This document shows, piece after piece, positions 36,001 to 47,721 of a stretch of 64,000 nt of DNA (position 1 is its first letter; each line of letters starts with the position of its first letter). The position numbers and the translations under genes are program-made. The notes under the pieces are model-generated. The model worked only from the letters and a program-made list of their open reading frames with translations. It was not told the DNA's origin and ran no database searches. Where the stretch lies: NCBI GenBank assembly GCA_964036295.1, contig OZ038470.1, positions 7,041,578 through 7,105,577 of the forward strand, in the 5' to 3' direction. The stretch is from Plumapathes pennacea (lineage: Eukaryota; Cnidaria; Anthozoa; Antipatharia; Myriopathidae).

Positions 36001-36582
36001 TAATGTTTTAAAAGCAGGTTATAGTGGCTAGGTTTTTAGCATCTAGGGATAAAATTGATCAGGTACATACTAGGATTTAGACTAGATTAATATATACTAT
36101 AAATGTATATGAAATTTTCTTATTTTCTCAATTTGCTGTTATTTCTTTTTTCGAAGATATTAGCTCTCCGAATTTAAATAAAGTTTATGTTGTATGTATG
36201 AGAAATGTTTACAAAATTTGCGTGGTGTCATACTACAATGGGCAATAAACTCTGTCACCAAGGTGGCCTGTTTCAAGAAGGTTCTACTAAACTGTATTCT
36301 TACATTATACTTGTTTGTCTGCAAGATCATACTATACCAATCCATGATAAAATTAGGATACTTTAATAGCCTGTCAGAGCTGGGAAGGAAATCAAGCGAG
36401 AATAGCTTTCCTTTCTGATTGTTCATGACCAACTTCGCCTCACGAAAATAACTATATACAAATAATTAACGTAGAACATAAGTTGAATGCTTTGATTTTG
36501 AACAACTACGACTGTTTATAGCAAGGATTTACCGTCTTACCTGCACCACGCTACGGATACGAGGTCGCTCCAAATCAGCCAT
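27077..36582 (-). CDS. CWC22: Pre-mRNA-splicing factor CWC22, 25 exons
   Basis: Complete, 759 codons. Exons from 5' to 3' on the minus strand: 36541-36582, 35640-35734, 35104-35498, 34544-34607, 34372-34435, 34083-34147, 33870-33963, 33605-33679, 33403-33456, 33166-33240, 32814-32874, 32601-32704, 32045-32147, 31892-31954, 31556-31663, 31205-31286, 31012-31072, 30719-30796, 30408-30467, 30107-30199, 29728-29774, 28739-28819, 28545-28646, 28332-28450, 27077-27171. Phase is unbroken. Residues 1-177 are Arg/Ser/Glu-rich ([16 protein letters not shown]). The MIF4G domain follows from [14 protein letters not shown] (about 178) to about 450, then an acidic linker ([12 protein letters not shown]), the MA3 domain (about 490-690: [49 protein letters not shown]) and a Ser/Asp tail. 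CWC22 brings eIF4A3 to the spliceosome for exon-junction-complex assembly. The tail is much shorter than in vertebrates; an alternative donor would lengthen it. Confidence 0.96.
27711..27860. repeat. Dispersed GGACACC-type repeat
   Basis: Words CAGTCAACTCCCTGAGACTTA, GACACTCCTCTA and AAAGACGGACACC in order, then CTAAACGGAGAGTTGGAGC. Related copies lie at 50388-50525 and 62628-62690. It falls in the last CWC22 intron. Two GT microsatellites flank it (about 27226 and 27567). Confidence 0.6.
29424..29445. repeat. Poly-C tract in CWC22 intron 21
   Basis: Run of about 22 C. One of several long C or G homopolymers in the window. Confidence 0.9.
29860..30076. repeat. TTAAGTGTTATG repeats ending in poly-C
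   Basis: At least six loosely spaced copies of GTTAAGTGTTATG lie between 29866 and 30050, and the last runs directly into 24 consecutive C (30053-30076). The segment is in the CWC22 intron just below exon 20. Confidence 0.75.
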
Positions 36583-37805
36583 GTTCCAAACGAAGCGCGA
36601 AAAGTGAGGTTTTGGCAAGACAAACGCTTAAGGAATAGATTCTCTCTAGTTACATGCCAGCTGACCCCAAAACCAAGACTTCAACGCGGAGTAAAATTAA
36701 AACCATGCACAAGAAGTATACACACAAATTCTTACACACGCTGAGAACAAGAAACGCAGCGCTTTGTAACCGCCTGTTCAACTTGCTGGGAAACTGGAAA
36801 CTAGTAGACCGGACACTCGTCTCCAGGAAGGGGGAAAATGGCTAAAAGGAACCATATTTACATCTCCGAAGGGTTAGGGTTAGGTCTAGGGTTGGAACTT
36901 TAGAGGTACATATTAAAAAGGGATGAGTCAAAAGGACCTCAACTCCTTCTGAGTCAGGGAGGGGATGGCTGTAACAGGTGGAACTAGAAGTATTTGATTT
37001 GCATGTTTATTTTTACTTTATCGACTTAATTTCAGTCCCATAACAAGGTTAAATTGAACTTATTACTGCAATGCAATAGCCTAACTAAAACTTAAAACAT
37101 GTGTTATGGTTGAAGCAAGACAGCATAACACATCTCATCTGAGCTTTCTTGGTCAGCTACTAAGTTATCGACAGAATGCTAGTATGACACAAAGCCAGTA
37201 TTCCCTAATGCTAAAGTCTTCCTGGAAGTTTTCACATAATGACAGCTGACTAATACATGTATGGTTACACACAACTACTGTACATTTCTGAAGCAAGTCT
37301 CAAGAACTGCTTAGCCACCAACTCGTGCAAACAAACATGCATGGCATTGATATAAGATCTGGTGCTACCATCAATTCACTTCTTATATCTTCTGAACTAA
37401 TCATTGTATTTTATTCCTTTTGGTCAAATTTCGTGTAAAGCAAACCATACTCCATTGAGTGTTGTCAATCAAGTCACACTGTCTGATTGTTATTATCTAT
37501 GTACTGTATGTCTTGCAACTATTGGCACACATTTCAAGGAAGAGGACATAACAGATGAGAATATGCAAGTCTTAACCCTGATATTTTGTTTTTCATTCTC
37601 TGCAGCTTCATGCAGAGTCTTCTGCAAAGTGAAAACATTCATCACTCAAGGATTCTCTCCTCCTTTGGCCTTTACATTATTTTGACAGGACAGCTTTGCA
37701 CATAATTTATCTACGTATTACATACAGTATCTACTATGACATACAGTAAGAAGATTAAAAGTGATGTCTAAAATTCAAAGCAAAATGTCAATCACCATTC
37801 AACAT
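36583..37805. other. CWC22 5' flank and stonin 3' UTR
   Basis: Both neighbours are on the minus strand. The CWC22 promoter lies just above 36582; no TATA box is obvious. Lower in this gene order, the stonin 3' UTR probably spans from 37805 down to about 37400. A complement of AATAAA (TTTATT) at 37410-37415 is a candidate poly(A) signal. No other exon was recognised. Confidence 0.45.
37410..37415 (-). terminator. Candidate poly(A) signal for stonin
   Basis: TTTATT on the plus strand reads AATAAA on the minus strand, about 390 bp beyond the stonin stop. Confidence 0.4.
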
Positions 37806-40607
37806 TCACTGCTGTGTACACCCCACGTCTCGCACCGGACTCCTGTTTGGTCTGTTCAGATCCATGTCAATGTCATAGTGATAAAAAGCTCTGTAGCAGA
37901 CCCACTTTTCTGGAAGGTTTTCGTCAGATGCCTTGATAGCAACGACATTGGTATCAGAAACCAGTGCATAGCTAACCTCATACTCCACTTCGGCTCGGGG
38001 CTTGTAATCCACAGGGCACTCCAAGCCCACTGGCAGTTCTAGTCGGCAAATCAGTGTCTGGGGTGCATCAACAGGGACCTTACTATGAATGAAGGGGAGC
38101 TTTTCGATGCGCCAAACAACAGCGGCATATTCTGGCTCATACTTAGCTGAGCCCAGACTCACAACAATTGAGCACTTGGCATTGTGGATACGGCTCTTGA
38201 ATCCAGTCTTGTGGCTCCTAGTTGATTTGATTGACTTCTCCCCTCTGAACAGCTTGCTAGTTCTGAAGAGGGCAACCCATGTATCTGGAATTGGAAACCT
38301 GAACACCACATTGTTGCGGGCATACTTTGCCATCTTCTTCTCCTGACACAGCTGGATTTCCGCCTTGAGCTCAATCCTTTGATCATTGAGCACACTGAGG
38401 GATGCTTTTACTTCAAGAGGCAGGGGTTTGGTGTTCTTCACTTGGAAACGCATCAACTCAAATGTACATGCATCCAGGGGGTGAAAGTTAATTGCATGTG
38501 ATTCTTCAAACTTGGACTTGTCAACACACTTGTGGAACTCACACTGTCGAAGTTTGATCCAGTGATGGACCCTCTGGGGTTTCACTTCATTCCTGAGCCG
38601 CTCTTCCTCTCTCCTCTTGACCACTACGTCATTAAGCACCAGCTGACACTCTGGATCACCTGTCAAGAAGGCACGGATCTTGACTAGCACCTTGCTGCCT
38701 TGCTTCAATATGGTGCCATCTCCTGAAAGCAGAACATTACAAACGTCGTCTACATCCACAAACATTTCATTGTAGCGATATGTTATTCCTCTGTCTCTGT
38801 AGAAAGGCAGAAACCGCAGGGAGTGAGTGACTGCTTCAATGAATTCTCGGAGAACAAAGCAACTCCTTGAACCAAGCTTCAGGATGGGTGTGGTGCGAGG
38901 CACATGCTCAATATTTCCTTTGTGATTGAGTTTTCTGCCTTCTATGTACTTCACATATTCTAGCTTCACTGTATGCACCTTTCCACCCTTTTCATGAGAC
39001 TGAAGTCTCACTGTTGAATATGCAAAGTATCCTTGAAGAGGGACTTCACGGAATGGGGCAGACAGTTCATATTCTTCGTAAATTTGCAAAGTGCATCCTT
39101 CTAGCTTTATAATAACCGGTTTCCACTCTCTTGAACCAATCCTTCTCTTCTTGTCTGGAAAACGCAATAGCAGAGACCATGAGTTGTTTGTTGATGAAAC
39201 CGGGTAATCCTCCAACAGCTCATCCTCTGTTTCCTCTGCAATTTCACCTTCCACGGCTGGGGGGAGGGGTGGGGCTGCAGCTGCAGCAATGCCATCCAGA
39301 AGATCCAGAGCGTTGACTTGCTTGACAGCATCTTGGTCAGCAGTGTCCATTTGAGAAACAATTTGTGGTGTTACTGGAGGTTGAGTTGGTTGGACTGGTA
39401 AGATACTGCCACTGGTTAACTGCCCTCCCATAAGTAATGCAAGGTTCTCACCCACTTGGAAAGGGTTTGTTCCAACAACACCCTGTAGGGGCTTGAATGG
39501 ATTTGCTCCTTGAGGAGTACTTGGACCAACAAATGGGTTGGGACTTGGGGCTGACCTTGATACTGGACTCACTTGGGGTGATAAACCAACATTGATCGTC
39601 AAACTGGTCAGATTTGGATTGGGGGCTGTTTTCTGATCCTCAAAAGTAACCCAAGAATCCTGTGCTAAATTTGGTGCTTCGCTTGCAGCTGGTTGATTTG
39701 GAGACACCAGAGGTTTTTCCTCAAAGTTGACCCAGCCTTCAGTGCCAGCATTTGCTCCGGTTTCGCCTTGCAGTTTCATCGAAGGTTCGTCTGTAGATAC
39801 TGGTGATGGTTTCTGATCAGGTTCACCACCAATGGCACCCAAATTATTCGCGGTTTCCCTTTGACTTAGAGTCGGCTCGCCATTTTTCACTGGCTCCTCG
39901 CCAAAACTGACCCAGTTTGCGTCAGGCTTCGATTCTGCAGGAATAGTAGTAAAGCCCTGATCACCTGGAACGGCTGTTTTCGATGGTTGTTCGGCGTTCA
40001 TTTCACCAAATTGCTTGGAGCCATATACCATGTTTACACCACCTTCAGGTCTGTCGGGAGCTGTTTTAGCGCTTAATTTGTCCCCAGAACTTTCGTCAAA
40101 GAAAGTCCAGTTCGGCCTGTTCGTCTCCAAGTCAGCTTGGCCCGTAGTAGCAACAGACAAACCCGCTTTGTTTTGAATCTCTTCGGATCGACTTTTCAAA
40201 GCGCTATGCCCTGGCGGTCGTCTTGTTGTCTCTGAGGAATCAACCCCGTCTTCTTTCACCAGTGAATCTGCTAAACTACGACCATTTGGGGTGGTAACGA
40301 TGTCTCGATCACTCGACTTTATCTCAGTTGGATCAAGTGACGGCCCTTCCGTTCCGAGCGAAGCAGGCTGAGGGCTTCCGACAGAGTTCTCTACGGTCTC
40401 ACACGGCGTGGATTTTTCAGCATCATTTTCTGTTGGAGATAAAACACCGAGTAGCTTCTCCTCTGGACTGTGGATAGTAATTACTTTATTCACCTTGAGC
40501 GACTTGCCTTCAACGGCCGCAGTATGTTGACTGGCATTTTCGTCCTCGAATCTCTCCCACTTGTCAGAACGAGCTACGTCAGACGGTATGTTTTTACCAT
40601 CTGCCAT
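37806..40607 (-). CDS. Stonin endocytic adaptor, single coding exon
   Basis: Uninterrupted frame of 933 codons. The N-terminal half is disordered and carries five WxxF motifs in acidic context (W17, W167, W232, W292, W319; for example WVSFGEEP and WVTFEDQ) and three NPF motifs (357, 369, 381). WxxF motifs bind the AP-2 alpha ear and NPF motifs bind EH domains of Eps15/intersectin. Residues about 477-610 form the stonin homology domain (FPDKKRRIGSREWKPVIIKL) and about 611-925 the mu-homology domain (VLVKIRAFLTGDPECQLVLND, FRFPIPDTWVALFR). Stonins link synaptotagmin and other cargo to clathrin-coated pits. The ATG at 40607 is the first in frame. A 5' non-coding exon is likely but not seen. It is a single stonin, so STON1 versus STON2 is not assigned. 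Confidence 0.95.
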   Translation of the reverse strand: MADGKNIPSDVARSDKWERFEDENASQHTAAVEGKSLKVNKVITIHSPEEKLLGVLSPTENDAEKSTPCETVENSVGSPQPASLGTEGPSLDPTEIKSSDRDIVTTPNGRSLADSLVKEDGVDSSETTRRPPGHSALKSRSEEIQNKAGLSVATTGQADLETNRPNWTFFDESSGDKLSAKTAPDRPEGGVNMVYGSKQFGEMNAEQPSKTAVPGDQGFTTIPAESKPDANWVSFGEEPVKNGEPTLSQRETANNLGAIGGEPDQKPSPVSTDEPSMKLQGETGANAGTEGWVNFEEKPLVSPNQPAASEAPNLAQDSWVTFEDQKTAPNPNLTSLTINVGLSPQVSPVSRSAPSPNPFVGPSTPQGANPFKPLQGVVGTNPFQVGENLALLMGGQLTSGSILPVQPTQPPVTPQIVSQMDTADQDAVKQVNALDLLDGIAAAAAPPLPPAVEGEIAEETEDELLEDYPVSSTNNSWSLLLRFPDKKRRIGSREWKPVIIKLEGCTLQIYEEYELSAPFREVPLQGYFAYSTVRLQSHEKGGKVHTVKLEYVKYIEGRKLNHKGNIEHVPRTTPILKLGSRSCFVLREFIEAVTHSLRFLPFYRDRGITYRYNEMFVDVDDVCNVLLSGDGTILKQGSKVLVKIRAFLTGDPECQLVLNDVVVKRREEERLRNEVKPQRVHHWIKLRQCEFHKCVDKSKFEESHAINFHPLDACTFELMRFQVKNTKPLPLEVKASLSVLNDQRIELKAEIQLCQEKKMAKYARNNVVFRFPIPDTWVALFRTSKLFRGEKSIKSTRSHKTGFKSRIHNAKCSIVVSLGSAKYEPEYAAVVWRIEKLPFIHSKVPVDAPQTLICRLELPVGLECPVDYKPRAEVEYEVSYALVSDTNVVAIKASDENLPEKWVCYRAFYHYDIDMDLNRPNRSPVRDVGCTQQ

Positions 40608-42157
40608 TATGACATGCTAAATCAGCATTGTTGAAACGGACCAAGAGAAAACGAACACCGCAACAAAAGAGAGACGCCTCCCTCACTGAGTTCTGCACAA
40701 TGAAACAAACTTCGCCTTACCCCTCCCCAGTCAGGAGCTTTGTTACAGCTGCATTTGAGACGGCTTTGAGTTTAATACTGACAAACAATAACTAGTGCAC
40801 TCTAGAAATCAATTTTATTCGTTATCTTACTCTAGCTGGATCGATTGTCTAATTTTACGTTGCGGTTTTTTGTAGCAGGGCAGTCTTATTTTTTTAATCG
40901 TTCTTTTTTTTTTTGGAGTATTTGTTTGAGACTCCAAAACATTCGTTTTAATTGTTGCATCGGCCTAACTCCTCTTGATGAATTTAAATAATGGTCATCC
41001 GGATCAATTTGATGCAAAGCGTCGACAACGAGTCAGCATCAGAACCAGGAAGATTTTTCATGGCCGACGCATTTAATATGATTCAGACGTAGACAAACTC
41101 TACTAAACGGAAATTTCCCAGAGCAAACCTTGGGTTCATTTCGGGGTGTCGACAATCACTTTCCTGAAAAGCGCAGACAGGTGTTTTAGACCATTTTTTA
41201 TCACTAATAGACGCACCAATCAGCAACACGATAGGAAGCCTACTTGAGGCAACAGGCCCAAATTAAATGGTTTTTCGTGAAGCGTATAAGCACGTTGTTT
41301 TTTCTTTGCTTTGAAGCTTTGACAGGATAAAAACACTGTATAGCAAATGTACCAAGCGACTTCCTTTCGTATATTATGGATAAAACATTTATACCCAAAT
41401 TATATCTTGACGAGTATCTCTGAATTCAGGACTCGAAGGTCATTGGACCGACTTCGCGATCGCTCTTGTGTTTCCCGTCCCCACACTTCCGGTTAGATTG
41501 ATTTTTGTGATAGTTGACCCGATCAAAAATATTTTCATTATTTTTTTATGGCTTACATTGCCTTAACAAAAAGAGAAAGTTCCTGGAGCATTGTAGGGGT
41601 TTGTAGTCATAAAAACAAAGAAAGCACTTTCCGCAAACAGCTGAAAACCATATATATATATATATATATATATTCACATGAGGCGCACGCGCTGGCCGTC
41701 TCATGTGTCGTATGGGCACGATCCTGTCTTTTCCGTTTTCAGCTGAATAGTATTCGAGGCGATCACTATAACATCACTGTCGAGATATGAAAATGACACC
41801 TTGAACTCTGCGCCGGCCACGGATACAATCATCAAGTGACTTGCAGGTGTCGCCCACAAGGCTATGCGAGCATGGCACGGACATGTCACGGCTTGTGTCA
41901 GCGGCTGTCCTGTTTAATGGCGGCCGTGGATGACAGAAAAGTTATCGGACCTTTCTCCCATAACTATATGAAGTTCATAAAAGTGCTGAACTGAGAGACA
42001 CATGCTAGGGCGACAAGGGATAACCTCTCAACGTGTAAATGATGTTTGTCAGAAACATAACTTTATAAGAACAGTTTAAAGTACGTTGCATCTTTATGAT
42101 ACTTGGAAGTGTCACCAGTGGTAAATTTATATAGGTCGCAGCTCTTCAACATTATTG
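40608..42157. other. Head-to-head promoter region
   Basis: 1.55 kb between divergent stonin (-) and SLC35F5 (+). It holds a TA microsatellite (41651-41674) and, close to SLC35F5, a short ATG frame at 41917-41994 of 25 codons plus stop (begins MAAVDDRKVIGPF) that could be an upstream ORF in the SLC35F5 leader or an unrecognised first exon. No coding exon of another gene was found. Confidence 0.4.
41917..41994 (+). other. Candidate upstream ORF of SLC35F5
   Basis: ATG in a good context (TTTAATGGCG) opens 25 codons and a stop 163 bp before the chosen SLC35F5 start. If it lies in the leader it may limit translation. Without transcript data it is only a possibility. Confidence 0.25.
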
Positions 42158-45100
42158 ATGGCCTGCTCATGTTTGTATCGGCTTCCGTGCCTTCGTTCCT
42201 GCTGGAACTCGTGCGTCCAGTTCTTCCTTTCCACCGATGAACGCATCAGAGCCAGACGTCGTATGGTTTTGGGAGTGTTGGTGCTGCTGCTTGTCGACAT
42301 TATATGGGTCGGATCTTCAGAGCTGACCGACGTATGTCTCAGCATTCTCCTCTATATGTGTGATCGGTTGCTTTTAGGCGACTAAAACGCTTGACAGGCA
42401 GATATACTTCCCGTCGTGTGCAATCGATGCATCAATCGATCAAAATCGATGTCAAATTGATACCAGGTTATCGATTGATTTCAATAATCGATAGGCAAAC
42501 GATGAAGTGAAATGTTTTGACCTTATCGATTGATATCAATTTTCAAGATTCATTGATTGGCATTGGTTATTGAGTTTTCATCAATGTTCATCATTTCATT
42601 TTCACATACATTTGAGGCACTTTCTTTGTGACTATCGATTGGTCATCAGTATTGCTGCTATCAATCAACATTAATTAACTGATTGACATCTTTATTGTTC
42701 AATTGGTTTTCCAATGATCGATTCTTATCAATTGCACATGCCAAGTATACTTACAGTACAGTTAAAAATGTAGCCATACCACAAAATGATACTTTGGTCA
42801 ACCATGCAGTTACATGCTCCTATACCTGCCAACCCTCATGCCTTAGGAGGCGTGAGTAGTCTCACACCTGTGGGTTGAAAACTTCTATCTCACGCCTGCG
42901 GACCAATTTCTCACGCCTGACTGGCTGTTACAAAAAACCAATTTAAACCACTTAAATTTGGCTAAAAACTATCACAAAAATGAAGGAAATGCCATTTCAG
43001 AGAGACTAGATTTCAAAATTTTTCCCGGACCCCTAGAAGCTTGTGCCTTTCAGGCACTCATACCAACCCCCCTCCCCCACCCCCGCAATTCTGAAAAAAC
43101 CTCACGCCTTGCAATCGAAAAATGTTGGCAGGTACATGCTCTATATATTAAGGTTCTTGAGGATTAAAATACAAATGTCTCTATGGTACAAATAATCATG
43201 TGTACATGTTAAGTAAAACATACATCTCATTAAATTTTTAATGTGTAAATTATTTTTTTGTTCTTTCAGTTTATCTTTCACACCGAAGGCTTTGACAAAC
43301 CATTTTTTACAACATATTTCAAGACATCCTCCTTCATGGTTTACCTTGCTGGCTTCCTCTTCTATGATCCCTGGAAGCAACAGTGTGTACTGTGTTTTGA
43401 CCATGAAATAGCCGTTGTTGTAAGTTTTAACTTTATATCCAGAGCTAATACCAGTTTGTGTGATTGTTTGTCCTTCTATAAATTAATATCAACATAATAT
43501 TGTACTGGGAAGTGCTGTCAACATGGTTTGACTCACTGTAAATTTCTTAAGGTGGGGCTGGCAGGGGAAATAAAATGCCCTGCATCTCCCCACCCCCCTC
43601 CCTTACCTTCTGCCCTGCTCCTTGGGCTCAACACTTTTGACACTTTAGGACATGGTGCCAACCATGATAAATTTGGTGGCACCCCATCCCTTATTTATAT
43701 AATATAATTTCACAATATTCAGCAACTCTCATATACCAACTGAGAGAACTTTGTGGTGCTGCTATAATGGCAGGTTTCCAGGCATGAGAGATTGACTGTA
43801 TCAGACAACTGTAGAGTGTCTATCAGTCATGCAGGAGAGGACACTTCACTTCTACAGACACCCACATCATCCAGAGCATCGTCCCCAGTCGCAGGGCCAC
43901 TTATGGTAGGTTAGCAACCTCAGCTGTTTACCTGGACATTAATCAGAACGACCAAATTACAAGAGCTCTACAGCTCTAGACTGTGTTTTATTTAGCTTTG
44001 CAATAGTCTAACTTACAATAATGTCTTCTCTTCACTTGATGCAAAAGGGTGAGTCCATGTTTGAAACCATTACCGATGATGAACTGTATCAAAGTAACTG
44101 CATTGATGGAAATATAAGTGAAGGTGAAGACATGTTTTGTTGTATTTCACATCTTTAATAATATTGTTTGCTTCCTTGTGTATCAGTGTTTAATCCATGG
44201 TATATCAATATTATCACAGCCTGTCAGGTTGACTATCATCTCATACTAACAGTCTGCCATCTTATCGTGTAGGCGGCCAAATTAACATGTAAAAAAACCA
44301 TTTACTCGTTTTACTGGCTCTTAACCAATGAGCATGCAGGAATTTTGAGCTATTTGTGACTGAGTAAAATTTTACCTGCTCTTAGCTAATCAGAGACCTG
44401 GGGAGATTTAATGAGAAAAATTGTCTGCCAGATGTTTGTGAAATCTCGTTGTTTCACGTCTTTGGAGGGCAGGACATAACTTAGTTACACTGTAACTTTG
44501 TATCAACAGAAGAAACAAGGCACGTCAGGTTCAACAGCATCAGAGAAGTTAGACATCTCTCAGGTAAGATATATTTATTATATAATAGATAAACATATTA
44601 AATAGAAGCATTCTGATGTTCAGACAGCTCTGCATATTTGCAGAAAACTTGTCGGTGCAAGCAAGAATGGCCAGAGTTTCCCATGAAGTTTCAGACAGAC
44701 TTGCACATGCTTCAGAAAAACTGCCAATCAAGCAAGTTGCCAAAGTGTCTTTCATGTTCTGTTTACTGGTGGGTGTGGCCTTGCTGATTGTTTCTCTTAA
44801 AGTGTTCAGTCGGTAATTTTTTCTTATTTTCACTCCTCACTGTTCCTTCATCTGTATCCTCCCCTCCCCCTTTTGTCAGTGTTTGTCCCACCTGACCCTC
44901 CCCTCCCTCAACATCTATTTTGTGCGATGAAAGTTGGTGTCCAAATAAAAGTGAATTAAAAATCTTACTATAATGTATTTCCACAGTGGTTCTTTGCCAA
45001 CTTTGGATACCAACAAGCCATCGCCAATACATCACCTGCTGCAGTGAATATCCTATCTTCCTCATCAGGTAGGTATACGTGTTGAGATCTGTACATAATA

Positions 45101-47590
45101 TGATCCCAACAAGAAATTGGTTGCCTTTTCATAATAATTTATCCTTGCACAAATAAAATTGTAAGACCCAGTTGAAAAGTATTTCTTTGCAGTTACTGCA
45201 ATTGTCTAATTCACGGAATTGACAGTAACCCCAACCATAAGCCTTAACCCTAACCCCAGGTTATGTTTAGGATTAAGGTTTAGGGTTCTGTCCATTCCAT
45301 TGGTGATATGAATTATTAGACATGCTGGCATATAACTTCATGTAAATTGTTTCCCATCCTCAGGTCTCTTCACTCTGATTCTGGCCTCAGTTTTCCCAAG
45401 TTCTACTTCAGACAAGTTCTCACTTTCCAAACTGTTGGCTGTCCTTGTGAGGTATTTAGAATTGATCAGACCAAATAATATTACATTTTGGATACTGGTA
45501 CTGTATAAAATAGGATCTGATTTTTTAGTGGGGTGGAGGAAGGCTTTCTGTGAATATTTAGTTGATGTTTTGTGATACAGAGTAATTTATTAGTTATAGA
45601 ACTTGAATGTCTCACATTGTCTGAAAAATATTAAGGGTGCGTTTGGTTGACCATACTCCAGAATAGAAATAGCTAAAATGATCCAAAGTTTTGCTTGTTC
45701 TGGGGGGGGGGGGGGGGGGGGGGGGGGATTTTTTTCAGGATTGTTTTCAAAACCTTCATGCTGACATGTCAAACAGCTTCTGATACATCTCGACATAGTT
45801 CAGCTACAAAGCAAAATATTTCATCAATCAGTATTGCTATTCCTATTCCAGAATAGACCCAATCGAGCATGCTCTAAATTGGTTGATTATAATATTATCT
45901 CCTAGACTTATTTCATAATTTCTTTTTTCTTTGGCCACAGCATCACAGGAATAGTTTTGGTTACTCTGTCAGATTCCAAAAGCAAAACAGGTGGCATCAG
46001 TTTTGGAGCTTTGTGGGCTCTGGAAAGTGCTCTGTTGTAAGTTATTACTGAATGTGTGCACACTAGAGCATGAGAGTTCCTATAGTTTGTCTGCAAGTCA
46101 TTGCTAAATATCTGGACACTTTTAGGACATGACTGTGTGGTGCATGGTGTGAGAGAAAAGTAACAAAGTGAATTTCTTTCCCACACTACAGATATGCATG
46201 CTATTTGACAATGCTCAAGAAAAAAGTACCAGATGAAGGAAAAATCGACATTCCAATGTTTTTTGGTAGGTAAAGAGGTCATTGACACAGTGGCCAGAGT
46301 TTTGTTATATGATAGACAGATGTAAAAGTACACGATTTCATGAATCTTGTTTGCACAATCAAAATATCTTGTCCAGTTTGGCCAATGTCACACAAGGTAA
46401 TTTTCCCCACAACTTGTCACACAGTGCAACAAGACCATGCAACATTGCACTGTTACATTTCACGTTGCAAGGTGGTGTCTCACACACAATTTACTGTTCT
46501 ACAACTTGTCTCGCAACAGCATTGCATTGCAAGTTGCAAGAAAACAATATTGCCTCGTGTGACTTGGCCTTTAGTGTGACTAAAAGAAAGAAAACTTTCA
46601 CAATTCAGTGTAATATACTGTCTACTTCACCTGTTCACTTGTGGCATTTTGCTTACAGGGCTTGTGGGACTGTTTAATTGTGTCCTTATATGGCCTGGAT
46701 TTTTCATATTGCACTACAGTGGACTGGAGCCATTTGAACTTCCTCCCAGTGCCACCACATGGGGCTACATCATATTAAATGCATTAGTAGGAACAGTCCT
46801 CTCAGAAGCTCTTTGGCTGTGGTGAGTGCCCTGCCCATCTGGTAGATCATTCAGTTACTAGTAAAAAGCATGAATGTCTCACTTTAACTTTCTACTCTAG
46901 GGGATGTTACTTGACATCATCACTAACTGCCACGTTGTCGCTGAGCCTGATAATGCCACTGACAATGCTGACGGATGTCTTTGTGAAGAAGGTGACTTCT
47001 AAATTTTGTTATCAGTCCACTGATACAGTCATCACCTTGTCAGCCTCGATGAGTCTTTGTGTTCATACTGTTTTCATCTTTTTCTCCTGTCTAACATCTT
47101 ATACCTTTGTTGGCTGCTTGTCAAAGTGATTATTTTCTCTCGTTTGACAGTGTAACTACGCCTGGCTATTCTATGTGGGAACAATCCCTGTGTTTCTGTC
47201 ATTTTTTGCGGTCAGTCTTCTCTCACATTACACAGACTGGGACCCAGTCTTGCTTGGCCTCAAGAGGCTGCGGTGCATGCATAAAGGATCTGGGGGATAC
47301 AGTCAGGCCAGTGGGTAGGTCCAAATAATATTGTTTGTTGACAAATGACCCAGATGGAGATTCTGAAGTAAAGTAACCTTGGTGTTCATTTGTGGTTAGA
47401 GAGTTACATCCCCCCATTTTTGGGTCATGGCTCAAGAAGCTCTGTTGATGCACTTTCCTCAGTGTCTAACAAATGCTGTATTCTATGGCTTAATTGTGCC
47501 CTTTATAGAGAAGAGGAGGAACAAGAGCAGCTGATTACTGAAGAAGATACAACAAGCAGTGACTCCGCAGAGAGAAATGTGGCTGCATAA
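42158..47590 (+). CDS. SLC35F5: Solute carrier family 35 member F5, 14 exons
   Basis: Complete, 516 codons (human 523). Exons: 42158-42331, 43270-43419, 43774-43905, 44048-44123, 44510-44563, 44644-44768, 44987-45068, 45364-45451, 45941-46036, 46192-46265, 46659-46821, 46901-46991, 47151-47314, 47509-47590; phase is unbroken. Diagnostic stretches are [17 protein letters not shown] (first membrane segment), [17 protein letters not shown], a polar loop encoded by exons 3-5, then the EamA-like half with [55 protein letters not shown] and [12 protein letters not shown]. About ten membrane helices are expected, with an acidic C-terminal tail ([13 protein letters not shown]). F-subfamily members are putative transporters with unproven substrates. 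The start is the first in-frame ATG of exon 1; the N-terminus is the least certain part. Confidence 0.94.
42420..42735. repeat. ATCGAT-rich intron segment
   Basis: About 315 bp of SLC35F5 intron 1 hold at least seven ATCGAT words (for example TTATCGATTGAT) and many one-off variants such as ATTGATT. The array has no fixed period. Confidence 0.7.
42825..43132. repeat. MITE with CCTGCCAAC ends and TA flanks
   Basis: Inverted ends CCTGCCAAC and GTTGGCAGG are exact, with TA outside both. A TA duplication fits Tc1/mariner-type non-autonomous elements. The interior carries TCTCACGCCT words. A related copy in the other orientation lies at 55683-56015. Confidence 0.7.
45702..45727. repeat. Poly-G tract in SLC35F5 intron 8
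   Basis: Run of about 26 G. Confidence 0.9.
46387..46563. repeat. MITE, GTCACA-ended family
   Basis: Left end GTCACACAAGGTAATTTT and right end ATTGCCTCGTGTGAC are inverted; complementarity continues outside as GGCCAA / TTGGCC. Interior GTTGCAA and TTGTCTCGCAAC words match the copy at 20008-20229. Confidence 0.65.
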
Positions 47591-47721
47591 ACACCATCAC
47601 GGGTTCAAGATCAGCTTAGAGCCAAACATGCAGACTGAATCACATGACTAGACAGTTTGTCATCAATGTTACCATTTTAATTGAATTTCCACAGAACAGT
47701 TTTTAGCCAGATTAATAATAT

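Noticed and set aside
39107-39361. 84-codon minus-strand frame inside stonin
   Set aside because: It is an out-of-frame shadow of the stonin coding exon.
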